64,000 nucleotides of DNA from Lepidostoma basale (taxonomy: Eukaryota; Arthropoda; Insecta; Trichoptera; Lepidostomatidae): contig JAHDVF020000739.1 in assembly GCA_022606425.2 (NCBI GenBank), positions 620,001 to 684,000 on the forward strand. Direction: 5' to 3'. Position numbers and translations under genes: made by a program. The notes beneath the pieces are model-generated. The model had not been told where the DNA came from. It searched no databases and saw only the letters and a program-made list of their open reading frames with translations. This document shows, piece after piece, positions 43,301 through 46,814 of the stretch (the first letter of the stretch is position 1; the number at the start of each line of letters is the position of its first letter).

Positions 43301-44705
43301 CTGAAAGATCGTTGAGCGACTTGGATTTCCTTCGTTTGCTTGGACTAAGAAGCACGTTACTATATTTCCGATGTTTTGGTAGTGTCGTGATAGGGTCAAC
43401 TGGTAAGGGTATCATACTTCTATACAACCGCGGTTTTTTCAATTTTCCGTCATCTGCGTTTCTGTGATTCTCGTTATTGCGTTTTGGTTTCACTTCGTGA
43501 ACCTCTGAAACACTGGAAGAATCCGGTGTGAGAGAACTCTTGGAAGTGTCTTCCGCTGTCTCGTCTGCATCGCTGTTTTGTATCGTGTCACTATCCGGAG
43601 TCCTCATCTTGACTATTTCACCGCCGAAGCGAACCCTCCGCGGCGTCCTCCTGACTTCTTCGTATTCCTCGATCTCGCTATCCGTCAACACCTTCACCAG
43701 GCTCTTGTTGTACTTCGTGTAATCGTAAGAATCCTCTTCGCTCTCTAAATTGGCCTGAGCGCCACCTTCGTCTTCTTCCAAAATGGTCATTGTTATTGCC
43801 GTGTCTGAATCAAAAGTGAATTCTGTTTCCAATATAACTTTACCGTTGGGAAGACTCTCCGAATCGTCCATGTCCACTTTAATAGAGGAATGGCTTTTAG
43901 TTCCATCATTCTCCGCGTTGAGCAACACTTCTGGCTGCTCCGAAATGAATAATTCGGCTGATTTTTCTTCTCCCTGTTCGGATTCGTCATCTTTCGGTAA
44001 TTTATTTTGAACCAGCGGTTTGTCATCTTTTTCCGGCAAAACAGGAAAATGGTACACGTTGCACAACAAATCGAAATTTTCACTAACACTCGAATCCAGG
44101 CTACTGATATGCTCGTCGAAAACTTTTTTTCCGATTAAATCTCGCAATTTAATGAGAGACCTCATCGCCACTTCTTGGTACACCACTTGAAATAGTTTAG
44201 AAGATAACGCCTTTATAACTGATAGTATGGCTTCGGAAGAGTTACCGAGGAAGCCTAAGGACGGTTGCAGGAGGGAAGGAAGGGCGAGAATGACTCCCAT
44301 CGTAACATCTTCTTGGAATTTGTCGTTGATAGAATTTTTTTCTAGACATTTCGTGCATATTTCTGATATGACGTATTCCTTGTTGTCGCTGTGGGATATG
44401 TACATCCTGAGAGCGTCCAGGGCTCCCTTGCGGACGGCGGGGGCCGAGTGGCCTAGGTTGGCCAGGAGGTCCGGTAGTAAAGGGGCCAGCAGGGAGTCGA
44501 GGGCGGAGCGCAGGACGGGCACGAGGTCGGACAAGACGCGCAGCGCGTGCTGGCGCACCTCGCGCTCGGGGTCGCGCAGCCGGTGGCGGAGCGCGGCGAG
44601 CACCTCGCGGAGGTCCACCTCGGCGGGCAGGCGCTGCGTGCGGACCACGCGCTCCCACAGGGGCGTCAGCTGGAAGGCCGGGGTGCCGTGGCGGGCGAGC
44701 TCCAT
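7257..44705 (-). CDS. TOGARAM1: TOGARAM/crescerin-like TOG-array protein, five 5' exons, gene continues beyond left edge
   Basis: Seen: five minus-strand exons (44705-42939, 28531-28183, 26876-26634, 9631-9507, 7383-7257), each flanked by AG acceptors and GT donors. Phases agree: exons 1 to 4 join at phase 0, and the AA ending exon 4 joins the G opening exon 5 to make a Lys codon. The protein begins with a TOG domain encoded wholly in exon 1, followed by an acidic, Ser-rich linker and a second TOG domain spread over exons 2 and 3. Known: TOGARAM/crescerin/CHE-12 proteins carry four TOG domains and regulate axonemal microtubules in cilia. The exon 3 and 4 peptides follow the TOG2 C-terminus of that family. 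TOG3 and TOG4 must lie to the left of position 1. Introns of 14.4, 1.3, 17.0 and 2.1 kb are filled with transposons. The symbol is by family similarity; paralogue assignment is not tested. Confidence 0.82.
7400..7850. other. No recognisable feature
   Basis: AT-rich intron 4 sequence. Short frames on both strands overlap each other and have no recognisable content. Confidence 0.35.
7860..8300. repeat. Decayed fold-back family 2
   Basis: The interval 8040-8300 matches 11520-11790 (ATTGAATCATAAT, TGTATCTTTATAATATG). It contains CTGAAGA-A-GGAC-TGGTT-GTCC-GAAA-CATG-TC at 8216-8246. At 7885-7920 (minus) a long stem GGTGACC ... GGTCACC is also followed by CGAAACATGT. Confidence 0.6.
8400..9345 (+). 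mobile_element. LINE A copy with 5' inversion
   Basis: 8585-8400 reads on the minus strand as reverse transcriptase with [18 protein letters not shown], the ADD catalytic motif. From 8590 the plus strand continues with the next part of the same protein ([29 protein letters not shown], a frameshift near 8735, [53 protein letters not shown]). It ends in TGATGG and (TAAG)n. This is the longest copy of the family C-terminus in the window. Confidence 0.8.
9507..9631 (-). CDS. TOGARAM1: TOGARAM-like exon 4
   Basis: 125 bp: acceptor gttgttcag before 9631, donor GTAACT after 9507. Reading phase 0 from exon 3 gives [14 protein letters not shown]..., then DLAWVMAG, ending SDH plus two bases. Directly after DRLYDA this restores the conserved VQARLARKxLP-like strand that follows TOG2 in TOGARAM1. 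The exon ends in AA, and exon 5 supplies G. A different reading of the same DNA is longer but contradicts the splice phase. The acceptor lies only ~25 bp from a dispersed repeat that starts near 9655. Confidence 0.72.
9655..10312 (-). repeat. Dispersed repeat K, copy 2 (inverted relative to copy 1)
   Basis: 9885-10312 is the reverse complement of 4395-4800. 9655-9730 holds AATAAAACCACTGCA and GGGAGAGGAACGAGGCCCGT in the same direction as in copy 1, so the two copies differ by an inversion. GCCGAGGCCGACACTTAGCC with its complement forms a GC-rich hairpin at about 9868-9898. Confidence 0.6.
10518..10798 (-). repeat. Dispersed repeat C, copy 2
   Basis: Reverse complement of the block at 5880-6118, extended by TGTATACAAATACTTGTAGA, which also opens the copy at 18303 and a fragment at 28565. 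Confidence 0.65.
10830..11395 (+). mobile_element. Mariner-like transposase remnants
   Basis: [20 protein letters not shown] and [11 protein letters not shown] match the N-terminal DNA-binding region of mariner transposases. [11 protein letters not shown] near 11170 is the third-Asp motif. Everything between is deleted or scrambled. No TIRs are seen. Confidence 0.65.
11450..11795. repeat. Fold-back family 2, better preserved copy
   Basis: The arms at 11455-11530 and 11705-11790 are inverted copies (ACACTTTGTATTTACAACAC against GTGTTGTAAATACATTGTAT). The right side carries CTGAAGA-A-GGAC-TGTTC-GTCC-GAAA-CATG-TC (11698-11728). The left arm is cut at GTTTCGGACGAAC. Confidence 0.7.
11977..12190 (-). 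mobile_element. SINE-like element sharing the LINE A 3' end, copy 1
   Basis: Minus strand: about 130 bp unrelated to LINE A (GGGAGATGCC, GAGGTTCGCAACCCATCACA), then GTGTGGCAGTCCATTCTTTC through GGAGACGGCGTGATGG and (TTAG)n, the LINE A terminus. The same junction occurs at 45062-45270. Confidence 0.7.
12191..12884. other. AT-rich intron sequence, nothing recognised
   Basis: Short frames only. No repeat block is recognised. Confidence 0.4.
12885..13185. repeat. Fold-back repeat, family 1, copy 2
   Basis: Arms TCGCGATAGCTGTTTCGCC (12967 on) and GGTTGGTGAAACAGCTGT (to about 13112) around a T-rich/A-rich centre. ACACCTGATGATGCCAACAT is in the right arm. The flanks TTTTATGGTACCACA are repeated on both sides in the same orientation. 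Confidence 0.7.
13391..13547. mobile_element. MITE with TAA target duplication (PIF/Harbinger-like)
   Basis: TIRs GGGTTCGGCCACACCG and GGGTACGGCCACACCG (reverse complement of the right end), extending with mismatches past AGTAGGAG. The element is 157 bp, flanked by TAA at 13388-13390 and 13548-13550. A 3-bp TWA duplication is typical of PIF/Harbinger elements. Confidence 0.7.
13551..14065. other. No recognisable feature
   Basis: Mixed composition. Short frames on both strands lack recognisable content. Confidence 0.35.
14066..14560 (-). mobile_element. LINE A tail, then non-LTR family G C-terminus
   Basis: 14066-14105 is a LINE A terminus. 14434-14126 on the minus strand encodes [35 protein letters not shown], ending in a (GAA)n run, the tail of a different non-LTR lineage. 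Confidence 0.6.
14735..15445 (-). pseudogene. Degenerate Tc1/mariner-superfamily transposase
   Basis: Minus strand fragments in order: [16 protein letters not shown] (first catalytic Asp region), [42 protein letters not shown] (second Asp), [18 protein letters not shown] (third Asp), [18 protein letters not shown]. Several stops. I count 38 residues between the second and third Asp, more than in classic mariner. No TIRs located. Confidence 0.7.
15446..15856. other. LINE A tail fragment, then nothing recognised
   Basis: 15446-15500 is a LINE A end with (GTTT)n. 15580-15837 is open on the plus strand but its translation has no recognisable motif. Confidence 0.35.
15857..16315 (+). mobile_element. 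Scrambled LINE A copy
   Basis: Plus-strand [10 protein letters not shown] segment (15857-15912), then a minus-strand block (16087-15916: [35 protein letters not shown]) that belongs upstream of it, then plus again from 16160 to the (TTAG)n tail. Confidence 0.65.
16320..17005. other. AT-rich sequence with fold-back fragment
   Basis: 16870-16975 (minus) holds a piece of the fold-back family with TTCTAGAAG and GTGAAACAGG. 16472-16711 is open but without recognisable content. Confidence 0.35.
17010..17345 (+). mobile_element. LINE A fragment pair in opposite orientations
   Basis: 17010-17216 is plus-strand LINE A with small deletions. 17219-17345 is the minus strand of an overlapping part (CGCATTCACTTCTTATATTT, CACTCTATCATACACAGATT). 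Confidence 0.6.
17420..17608. repeat. Fold-back repeat, family 3
   Basis: Arms ACTTCCATTTCAGTCTTTAT ... and its complement at 17570-17605. The left arm read on the minus strand gives CTGTCGA-T-GCCAG-loop-CTGGC-GAAA-CCGG-TC. The spacer is a GGTAG-rich direct repeat. A related arm begins at about 5595-5700. Confidence 0.75.
17640..18205 (+). mobile_element. Non-LTR family F reverse transcriptase C-terminus
   Basis: Open frame with [56 protein letters not shown] and [20 protein letters not shown], then a frameshift within RGRPTRD. This is the RT thumb and tail of a non-LTR element. A second copy of the tail is at 56740-56990 (minus). The frame's last 60 residues run into a LINE A fragment. Confidence 0.75.
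18303..18655 (-). repeat. Dispersed repeat C, copy 3
   Basis: Same internal landmarks as copy 1 in reverse orientation, from TGTATACAAATACTTGTAGA to TAGATGGCGC at 18635-18645 reversed. Confidence 0.65.
18705..19145 (+). repeat. Dispersed repeat C, copy 4
   Basis: Plus orientation, 50 bp from inverted copy 3. It includes CCATAGATGGCGTTAGTGGG, GGAATGGGGAATGTTGTAAT and ACAGGTCATAAGTCCTGTAA. Confidence 0.65.
19146..19399. other. GC-richer spacer, unclassified
   Basis: Contains CCCGAAGGGGGTCCCGGTGG and GTGGGCGCCCGG. There is no frame of interest. It may be the end of a repeat. Confidence 0.3.
19400..19925 (+). mobile_element. LINE A fragment fused to another non-LTR tail
   Basis: 19400-19688 is LINE A ([37 protein letters not shown]). 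At 19689 it switches to [55 protein letters not shown], the C-terminus of a different non-LTR lineage. Confidence 0.65.
20385..20403 (+). CDS. Transposon ORF exon 1
   Basis: ATG at 20385 encodes MDSNNS plus G. The donor GTAATG starts at 20404. It joins the acceptor at 20730 so that G+GT makes Gly and the frame continues [19 protein letters not shown]. Start codon, donor, acceptor and phase agree, so a 327-bp intron inside the element is likely. Confidence 0.55.
20731..21441 (+). pseudogene. Transposon ORF exon 2, frameshifted, function unknown
   Basis: After acceptor ctattttag the frame runs to about 21015 with a Lys-rich, probably helical protein ([29 protein letters not shown]). At about 21012-21020 the sensible frame moves by one base into [20 protein letters not shown], a basic segment with an AT-hook-like GRP. 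A TAA at 21193-21195 interrupts it, after which it continues [36 protein letters not shown], ending at 21441. From memory, similar uncharacterised proteins are common in arthropod genomes. A larger middle region may be deleted here. No DDE triad can be assigned. Confidence 0.5.
22025..22420. mobile_element. MITE family M, copy 1
   Basis: ~30-bp TIRs (ATATGTCGTCACTTGAGAGT and, reversed, ATATCGTCACCTGAGAGCAA). About 395 bp, non-coding. The second copy is at 40805-41185. Confidence 0.7.
22455..23135 (-). mobile_element. LINE A copy
   Basis: Minus strand from [75 protein letters not shown] to the (TTAG)n end at 22455. It has one frameshift near 22815. Confidence 0.75.
23140..23519. other. No recognisable feature
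   Basis: AT-rich intron sequence without repeats that I can match. Confidence 0.35.
23520..23945 (+). mobile_element. Degenerate LINE A end and LINE B tail
   Basis: 23520-23835 is a plus-strand LINE A terminus with many indels. 23865-23945 is the extreme 3' end of LINE B in minus orientation (AAATCAGTTTATTTTCTCAA). Confidence 0.55.
24060..25690 (-). mobile_element. Mariner (DD34D) split by LINE B
   Basis: Minus strand, N to [60 protein letters not shown] (25640-25400, HTH region), a decayed middle to 25105, the LINE insertion, then [30 protein letters not shown] and [15 protein letters not shown] (24440-24083). 34 residues lie between the last two Asp. Stops are present. Confidence 0.8.
24460..25104 (+). 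mobile_element. LINE B copy inside the mariner
   Basis: Open frame [60 protein letters not shown], then a frameshift near 24855, 3' UTR and TAATAAACTGATTTGATTTG end. 5' truncated. Confidence 0.8.
25810..25995 (-). mobile_element. LINE B 3' fragment, diverged
   Basis: GGTTCGACTTTAGGAACACA, AATATGAAAGACGTCGATTC and CTTTTCCCACCGGCTTTACC match LINE B 3' sequence at 2470-2600. Confidence 0.6.
25996..26633. other. Intron 3 of the TOGARAM-like gene, nothing else recognised
   Basis: AT-rich, including a short purine-rich stretch at 26290-26350. No repeat or exon is recognised. Confidence 0.35.
26634..26876 (-). CDS. TOGARAM1: TOGARAM-like exon 3, end of TOG2
   Basis: Exactly 81 codons, phase 0 at both ends: acceptor ttcccag before 26876 and donor GTGAGT after 26634. 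The peptide opens [17 protein letters not shown], continues [16 protein letters not shown] and ends [10 protein letters not shown]. This reproduces the TOG2 C-terminal helices of TOGARAM1, in which an RVRQAALEAF-like helix is followed by an acidic DNGDGV-like turn. It joins exon 2 at WRSTK without a frame change. The middle ([16 protein letters not shown]) is unusually Cys-rich for a TOG domain. Longer open frames on either strand here reflect the high GC content. Confidence 0.8.
27040..27610 (-). mobile_element. LINE D C-terminus
   Basis: Minus strand: [15 protein letters not shown]..., [73 protein letters not shown]. This is the tail of a non-LTR reverse transcriptase with frameshifts. Confidence 0.75.
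27655..27940 (-). mobile_element. LINE B 3' end with pentameric tail
   Basis: Begins with five units of CAAAT (27657-27682), the reverse of the TTTGA tail, then LINE B 3' UTR and the end of the reading frame (to 27935). Confidence 0.75.
28183..28531 (-). CDS. TOGARAM1: TOGARAM-like exon 2, first part of TOG2, contains a one-base frame change
   Basis: Acceptor ttttag precedes 28531 and donor GTTCAT follows 28183. Translation starts [17 protein letters not shown], aligning with the beginning of TOG2 of the family. The frame from 28531 is sensible to about 28410 (...[10 protein letters not shown]). From about 28400 the sensible peptide is in the next frame ([16 protein letters not shown] ... 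[17 protein letters not shown]). The exon is 349 bp, one more than a multiple of three, although both flanking junctions are phase 0. So there is one surplus base (or two missing) in a run of G and C near 28390-28412. It is either an assembly or sequencing indel or a real frameshift. The GC content is extreme for the window. Confidence 0.75.
28555..29065 (+). repeat. Repeat C fragments
   Basis: 28560-28620 joins TGTATACAAATACTTGTAGA directly to TGGTGGTCGTAAGAAGGGTG. 28920-29065 is the AACCCAACCAATGACAGGTC half. Between them 28620-28915 is unrelated sequence. Confidence 0.55.
29080..29250 (+). mobile_element. SINE 2 (tRNA-like head)
   Basis: GTGGACTAAGGGACAGAACG resembles an A box and GGTTTCAAGTCTGGAC a B box, followed by ATTCTTTCTTCAAAATAATT and a diverged 3' part. 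Other copies are at 42655-42815 and 50484-50655. Confidence 0.6.
29300..29785. repeat. 22-bp minisatellite
   Basis: About 22 imperfect units of CTTCGATGGAAGGACGACCT plus AG, over ~485 bp. The central units are regular at 22 bp and the outer ones vary. Because 22 is not a multiple of 3 the frames cycle, yet both strands are open across the centre (29342-29651). Confidence 0.85.
29768..29925 (+). mobile_element. SINE 1 body without its tRNA head
   Basis: TCTGGTGTAGAATTCACGTG, GCTACCTATCACGTGTCACG and AGAATCAATATAATAG are the SINE 1 body. It begins exactly where the minisatellite ends and terminates in (AAT)n. Confidence 0.65.
29985..30375. repeat. Fold-back repeat, family 4
   Basis: Arms GAAAACGTCAGTTTTCTAGA (left) and TCTAGAAAACTGACGTTTTC (right) close a ~360-bp element. 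The right arm carries ATGCCTTAGAAGGGCGAAACATGTC-type sequence (30245-30275). Related: 45950-46240, 37110-37220, 51560-51690. Confidence 0.75.
30380..30770. other. No recognisable feature
   Basis: Contains the short repeated word ACGTAAAAGGTGC-like (30545-30600). Otherwise unremarkable. Confidence 0.3.
30775..31200 (+). repeat. Dispersed repeat H, copy 1 (uninterrupted)
   Basis: Shares GCGCTACAACCC, TTCCCTTAGCTGGGA, GGACTAGATGGTAGTGTTGC and TGCAACTATGGCGTTTC with 38690-39300. It has no hAT at the CCTTAGCT site, so it shows the empty-site structure. Confidence 0.55.
31418..31652 (-). mobile_element. SINE 1 (tRNA-derived), full copy
   Basis: Minus strand: CCTTCGTGGCAGAGTGGTTA (A-box region), GGGTTCGATTCCCGGCG (B box), GTGATTGTCACACTG, TAGAATTCACG, AGAATCAATATAATAG. 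The tRNA-related head is ~75 nt. The body has diverged little from other copies. Confidence 0.75.
31653..32159. other. No recognisable feature
   Basis: Two near-identical phrases ATCAATACCGTATGACCACT and ATCAATACCGTATGGCCACT (31688 and 31730) form a short duplication. The rest is unclassified. Confidence 0.35.
32160..33140. other. GC-rich block, probably an unclassified mobile element
   Basis: Clearly richer in GC than its surroundings. It includes CACGACGTCTTGGGGCGCAA, GCCGGTTTGCGCGAACCGGT (hairpin at about 32583-32605) and AATAAAACCGAGTTTTATTG (32726-32750). Minus-strand frames of 60-66 codons overlap one another and none is recognisable. Confidence 0.4.
33141..33459. other. AT-rich, nothing recognised
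   Basis: A (AATAAA)-rich tract at 33170-33260 is followed by unclassified sequence. Confidence 0.3.
33460..34085 (+). pseudogene. Degenerate Tc1/mariner-superfamily transposase
   Basis: Plus strand in order: [17 protein letters not shown]..., [37 protein letters not shown] (helix-turn-helix region), TAHTSRSAI, then [20 protein letters not shown] and [13 protein letters not shown] after a frameshift. The third-Asp position reads Asn (PCN). No TIRs found. Confidence 0.65.
34090..34205 (-). mobile_element. LINE A fragment
   Basis: Minus strand [24 protein letters not shown] region of LINE A (CCCAACCTTTCTTTCAATAT, CCTCCCATCCTTTGAAAACA). Confidence 0.6.
34206..34604. other. No recognisable feature
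   Basis: AT-rich between two LINE A pieces. Nothing is matched. Confidence 0.3.
34605..35070 (-). mobile_element. LINE A 3' end
   Basis: Minus strand [40 protein letters not shown], (TTAG)n tail at 34605. 5' truncated. Confidence 0.72.
35195..35745 (+). mobile_element. LINE C (L2/Daphne-like) reverse transcriptase end, copy 1
   Basis: [68 protein letters not shown], then a frame change, [20 protein letters not shown]. This order is typical of the end of L2/CR1-group reverse transcriptases. Paralogue at 54280-54890. Confidence 0.75.
35746..36182. other. No recognisable feature
   Basis: AT-rich. An open plus-strand frame (35966-36241) runs into SINE 1 and is not coding. Confidence 0.35.
36183..36404 (-). 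mobile_element. SINE 1, full copy
   Basis: Minus strand head ACCTTCGTGGCAGAGTGGTA, B box GGTTCGATTCCCGGCG, body to CAATTACAGTATACACTTGG reversed. Confidence 0.75.
36420..36560. repeat. Fold-back family 1, decayed copy
   Basis: GTCGCGATAGCTGTTTCACC and TAATCAGGTGTTACAATCAA on the left. The right arm has lost pairing (AACCTGATAATGCTTAAATC). Confidence 0.6.
36775..37035 (+). mobile_element. SINE-like element copy 3 joined to inverted LINE A end
   Basis: 36775-36912 matches the 5' part of the element at 45062 (GGGAGATGCCTATTGGTGGC, GCAACCCATCACACCGCGTC) but stops before its shared LINE end. 36920-37035 is a LINE A terminus in minus orientation. Confidence 0.55.
37230..37400 (+). mobile_element. 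LINE A 3' terminus
   Basis: AATCGACGTGCCTGTATGAC ... TTCGGGGAGACGGCGTGATG plus (GTTA)n. About 170 bp only. It follows a fold-back family 4 fragment (37110-37220). Confidence 0.65.
37530..37870 (+). mobile_element. Non-LTR ORF1 end and ORF2 start
   Basis: [19 protein letters not shown] and RSFIKD followed by a stop look like an ORF1 end. After ~70 bp [20 protein letters not shown] matches the first strand of the apurinic-endonuclease domain (YQNVRGLR) of Jockey/CR1-type ORF2. This is the only 5' portion of a LINE seen in the window. Confidence 0.6.
37871..38075 (+). mobile_element. Non-LTR family I C-terminus
   Basis: [17 protein letters not shown] with [16 protein letters not shown], ending in (GAAGAA). 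Related to 61640-62050. Confidence 0.6.
38250..38582 (+). pseudogene. RpL35: Processed pseudogene of ribosomal protein L35 (uL29)
   Basis: An ATG at 38250 opens an intronless reading frame with [39 protein letters not shown], then after a TGA at 38457 continues in frame with [19 protein letters not shown] and ends near RKEIRH. eL35/uL29 is a ~123-residue large-subunit protein with this order of motifs. The TGA replaces a conserved Arg (CGA to TGA). The C-terminal ~15 residues are missing where a dispersed repeat begins at 38583. No introns, a premature stop and a position inside a TOGARAM intron on the opposite strand indicate a retrocopy made by LINE machinery. No poly(A) tail remains. Confidence 0.85.
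38583..39310 (+). repeat. Dispersed repeat H, copy 2, interrupted by hAT
   Basis: 38583-38735 (GTGCCGTGCCAGGTCCCCCC, GGGGTTACCTTCCCTTAGCT) and 39058-39310 (GGACTAGTCAGTAGTGTTGC) are two halves of one repeat related to 30775-31200. Confidence 0.6.
38736..39057. mobile_element. Non-autonomous hAT element with 8-bp target duplication
   Basis: Starts CAGTGTTCCGCAAACGGTGT, ends TTTGCGGAACACTG. The direct repeat CCTTAGCT flanks it (38728-38735, 39058-39065). Length 322 bp. Subterminal GTGTGCCGCGG repeats. A larger relative with the same ends is at 41718-42654. Confidence 0.88.
39311..39764. other. No recognisable feature
   Basis: Includes a GGGCGGGGGCGGGGG tract (39482-39496) and, at 39690-39745, a word shared with 5440-5500. 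Confidence 0.35.
39765..40030 (-). mobile_element. Probable non-LTR C-terminal fragment
   Basis: Reads on the minus strand with [24 protein letters not shown] content followed by a (GAA)n end. The family is not resolved. Confidence 0.45.
40075..40330 (+). mobile_element. LINE A 3' terminus, diverged
   Basis: [29 protein letters not shown], then an in-frame loss, and CTACCCCTTCGGGGAAATGA. Confidence 0.6.
40495..40750 (+). pseudogene. Mariner transposase N-terminal fragment
   Basis: [59 protein letters not shown]: the second helix-turn-helix of a mariner transposase, ending in TAA where the intact protein would continue. No catalytic part follows. Confidence 0.75.
40805..41185. mobile_element. 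MITE family M, copy 2
   Basis: TIRs ATATCGTCACCTGAGAGTAA and the reverse of TTGGAACCCTCTTACTCTCG. The interior is almost the same as copy 1 (TGAATCCTTCTTCAGTGAAT, ATCAAAATGACGATACT). Confidence 0.7.
41195..41450 (-). mobile_element. LINE A fragment
   Basis: Minus strand [20 protein letters not shown] and flanking motif residues, broken by an AT-rich insert at 41240-41300. Confidence 0.55.
41530..41700 (+). mobile_element. SINE 1, diverged copy
   Basis: GTCCTTCGTGGCAGAATAGC, B box GGGTTCCATTCCCGGCG, CAGTGTGA, TAGCTACCAATCAAATGTTA. Confidence 0.65.
41718..42654 (+). mobile_element. hAT transposon remnant (ZBED5-like transposase)
   Basis: Ends CAGTGTTTCGCAAAGCG and TTTGCGGAACACTG. The 8-bp duplication GTCTAGGG lies at 41710-41717 and 42655-42662. 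Transposase pieces: [20 protein letters not shown] (41850-41905) and [40 protein letters not shown] (42315-42440), as in the catalytic domain of hAT proteins of the ZBED5 type. The middle is replaced by repeat C. Confidence 0.82.
41960..42295 (-). repeat. Dispersed repeat C inside the hAT
   Basis: TTGTATCTCAATAGAGACGA to CTAACGCCATCTATGGAGAA, reverse of the copy at 18780-19145. It separates the two transposase fragments. Confidence 0.7.
42939..44705 (-). CDS. TOGARAM1: TOGARAM-like exon 1: TOG1 and acidic linker
   Basis: An exon of 589 codons. I place the start at 44705 because gccATGG is a strong Kozak context. The frame is open further upstream, and another ATG at 44732 would add nine residues, mostly Pro and Ala. 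Residues about 1-225 form HEAT-like helical pairs typical of a TOG domain ([20 protein letters not shown], then [18 protein letters not shown]). Residues about 230-575 are acidic, Ser/Thr-rich and probably disordered, with a basic RRVRFGGE patch. The exon ends ...FKDLYKM at the donor GTGAGA (42938-42933). The first ~400 bp of coding sequence and the upstream 200 bp are far more GC-rich than the flanks, like a CpG-rich promoter and 5' end. The long plus-strand frame across the same region is a shadow. Confidence 0.85.
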
Positions 44706-45061
44706 GGCGGGGGCGGGGGGCGGCGCGGGCATGCGGCGGGGCGTGAGGGCGTGCGGTGCCTCTGCGCCGCGAGCAGCGGACGGACTGACGGTGGCCGGCC
44801 GCCCGCAGCCCGTGGCCCCTATCGACCACCGCCCCCGCCCTGCCGCGCCACCCTCGCCCGCCGGACACACACAGGTGTTCCCATTTAGGTCCGACAAATT
44901 AACTGCACAGAGACCTCATTTTCTCTTTCTTTACATGAATGCTTGTACCTCCCCTATACCAACTCAAATAATACTTTATAAATCATATTTATTGTTTCTT
45001 AATCAATGATATAAAATTCTATTGTAGATAATTAATACGAAAGAAAACGTCTGTTTTATAT
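44706..45061. promoter_or_regulatory. GC-rich 5' region of the TOGARAM-like gene
   Basis: 44706-44880 is very GC- and CpG-rich and open in frame with exon 1, so it is 5' UTR/promoter or a short N-terminal extension. 44890-45060 returns to AT-rich sequence. No TATA box was picked out. Confidence 0.4.
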
Positions 45062-45270
45062 CTAACTAACTAACCATCACGCCGTCTCCTCGATAGGGTA
45101 GGCATAAAGAATGGACTGCCACACTTTAACCGATGCGGCACTCCATCCTTCTCCTTCCGCCCCCGCGGGAGACGCGGTGTGATGGGTTACGAACCTCATC
45201 GGCACCAATAGGCATCTCCCGCGCACACTTCGATGGTCCAACGTCCACAAAATAAATCTTAAACAAATTA
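45062..45270 (-). mobile_element. SINE-like element sharing the LINE A 3' end, copy 2
   Basis: As 11977-12190: GGGAGATGCCTATTGGTGCC, GTTCGTAACCCATCACACCG, then GTGTGGCAGTCCATTCTTTA and the LINE A terminus with (TTAG)n. Confidence 0.7.
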
Positions 45271-45484
45271 TATAAAATACAATGATATAAAATAAAATAA
45301 CTTAATAAAAAATAATTTAACACATAATGTTCTTTTAGATGTGCACTTGTTGAAAATAACTTTAAATAAATTTAATTTAATTTTTTGTAAATAGTTTTCA
45401 TTATAAATAATGAAAAAAAATTAAAAATCTTTTTAAGATATATATTTAGACACATTAGTGAATTTTAACTAAATATAAATCTTA

Positions 45485-45700
45485 AAAGGGATGATGGAAG
45501 ATGGAGTCAGATGGTTACTGAATGAAGACCAAGGTTGGGAGACAGCTTACCAGGTGGAGCGATGATATTGTTCGGACGGCGGGAAGGGCCTGGAGAACAC
45601 TGGCGAGAGACCGAGAGAGATGGCGTGGTGGTGGAGAGGCTTACGTCCAGCAGTGGATGGAGACAAGCTGACGAAGATACATTCTACAAAGATTAAAAAA
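45485..45700 (+). mobile_element. LINE D 3' end
   Basis: Frames with GRRSDSLPGGAM-like content and [12 protein letters not shown], ending TGACGAAGATACATTCTACA. Matches 27060-27260 reversed. Confidence 0.6.
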
Positions 45701-45769
45701 AAAAAAACATTGTATATAATATCTAATGATAAAGATTAATGAAGAATGTATACGATAATATTTATTGTT

Positions 45770-46430
45770 TTTGAACAACGATATAAAACACTATTCTAAA
45801 TAAATAATACGAATGAAATCGTCTGTTTAATACAAGTTTTATTATATTATATTTTATGTGAATGACATAATTCACCTGTCTAAGGCATTATCAAATGTTT
45901 TTTTATCTGTTAAAATATATAACGCTGTTTATGGTATCACAATTTTTAATTTATTATTTCTTGAATAATGATGTAAAACTCCATATTAAATAATGAATAC
46001 GAATGAAAACGTTAGTTTTCTAGAAGTTTTATTATATTTTATGGGAATGACATTTTTCGCCCTTCTAAGGCATTATCAAATATTCATATTCTGCTCCATT
46101 TACTAGTGTATATAAACAGCAAAGAGCTAAAATTTCGTCACATTTGATAATGCCTTTGAAGGGCGAAACATGTCATTCCCATAAAATATAATAAAACTTC
46201 TAAAAAAACTGACATTTTCATTCGTATTAATTATATTAAAAAAAAATTCGCAACAGCTGTCAACCTATAATGTCATCATCAGGTGTTACAATTTTTTATT
46301 TCAAATGTTAAATGTTTTTTTCACAATGATTTTTTGATAATTAAACATTTGATGACAGGCGAAACATGCCATTCACATAAAATATAATGAAACTACTATT
46401 AAACAGATGTTTCATTCTTATTAATTAGTA
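45770..46430. repeat. Cluster of fold-back repeats
   Basis: 45950-46240 is a family 4 element: arms GAAAACGTTAGTTTTCTAGA and its complement, right arm TTGATAAT-GCC...GGC-GAAA-CATG-TC at 46145-46174. 45780-45900 and 46240-46430 are pieces of families 4 and 1 (GCAACAGCTGT, GGCGAAACATGCC). Confidence 0.65.
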
Positions 46431-46814
46431 TAGATTATGTTGCTAATAAAATAAAAGAATAAAACGCTTGCATTGTTTATGGAATTTTTTGGTCTACATA
46501 GATAAAAACCACTGGTACCTACTTACTAATAAAAAATTCGTCACACGTCGTCCTCATAAGTTATTTAAAAAAAGCGAACGTGTCAAGGTCACAAAAGAAA
46601 TTAACACTTGGAAACAAACACAAAAGTTGTCAACTTAAGCTCATACATATCCAATATTGGGGGCAGAGAACGGTGAGAAGGATCAATTACCAACTTTCTA
46701 GGTTATGTTTGGAAAGAAATCTAATCATTAGTTCCGCGAAGTTCTAGACTTTTGTGGATGCTATTACTGGCGTATTCGAACAAAAACAGCCTTGTTAGAA
46801 ATATTCAAATCCTA

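Noticed and set aside
44227..45009. 260-codon open frame on the plus strand
   Set aside because: It is the antisense shadow of the GC-rich TOGARAM exon 1. It is Arg/Ser-rich without domain content.
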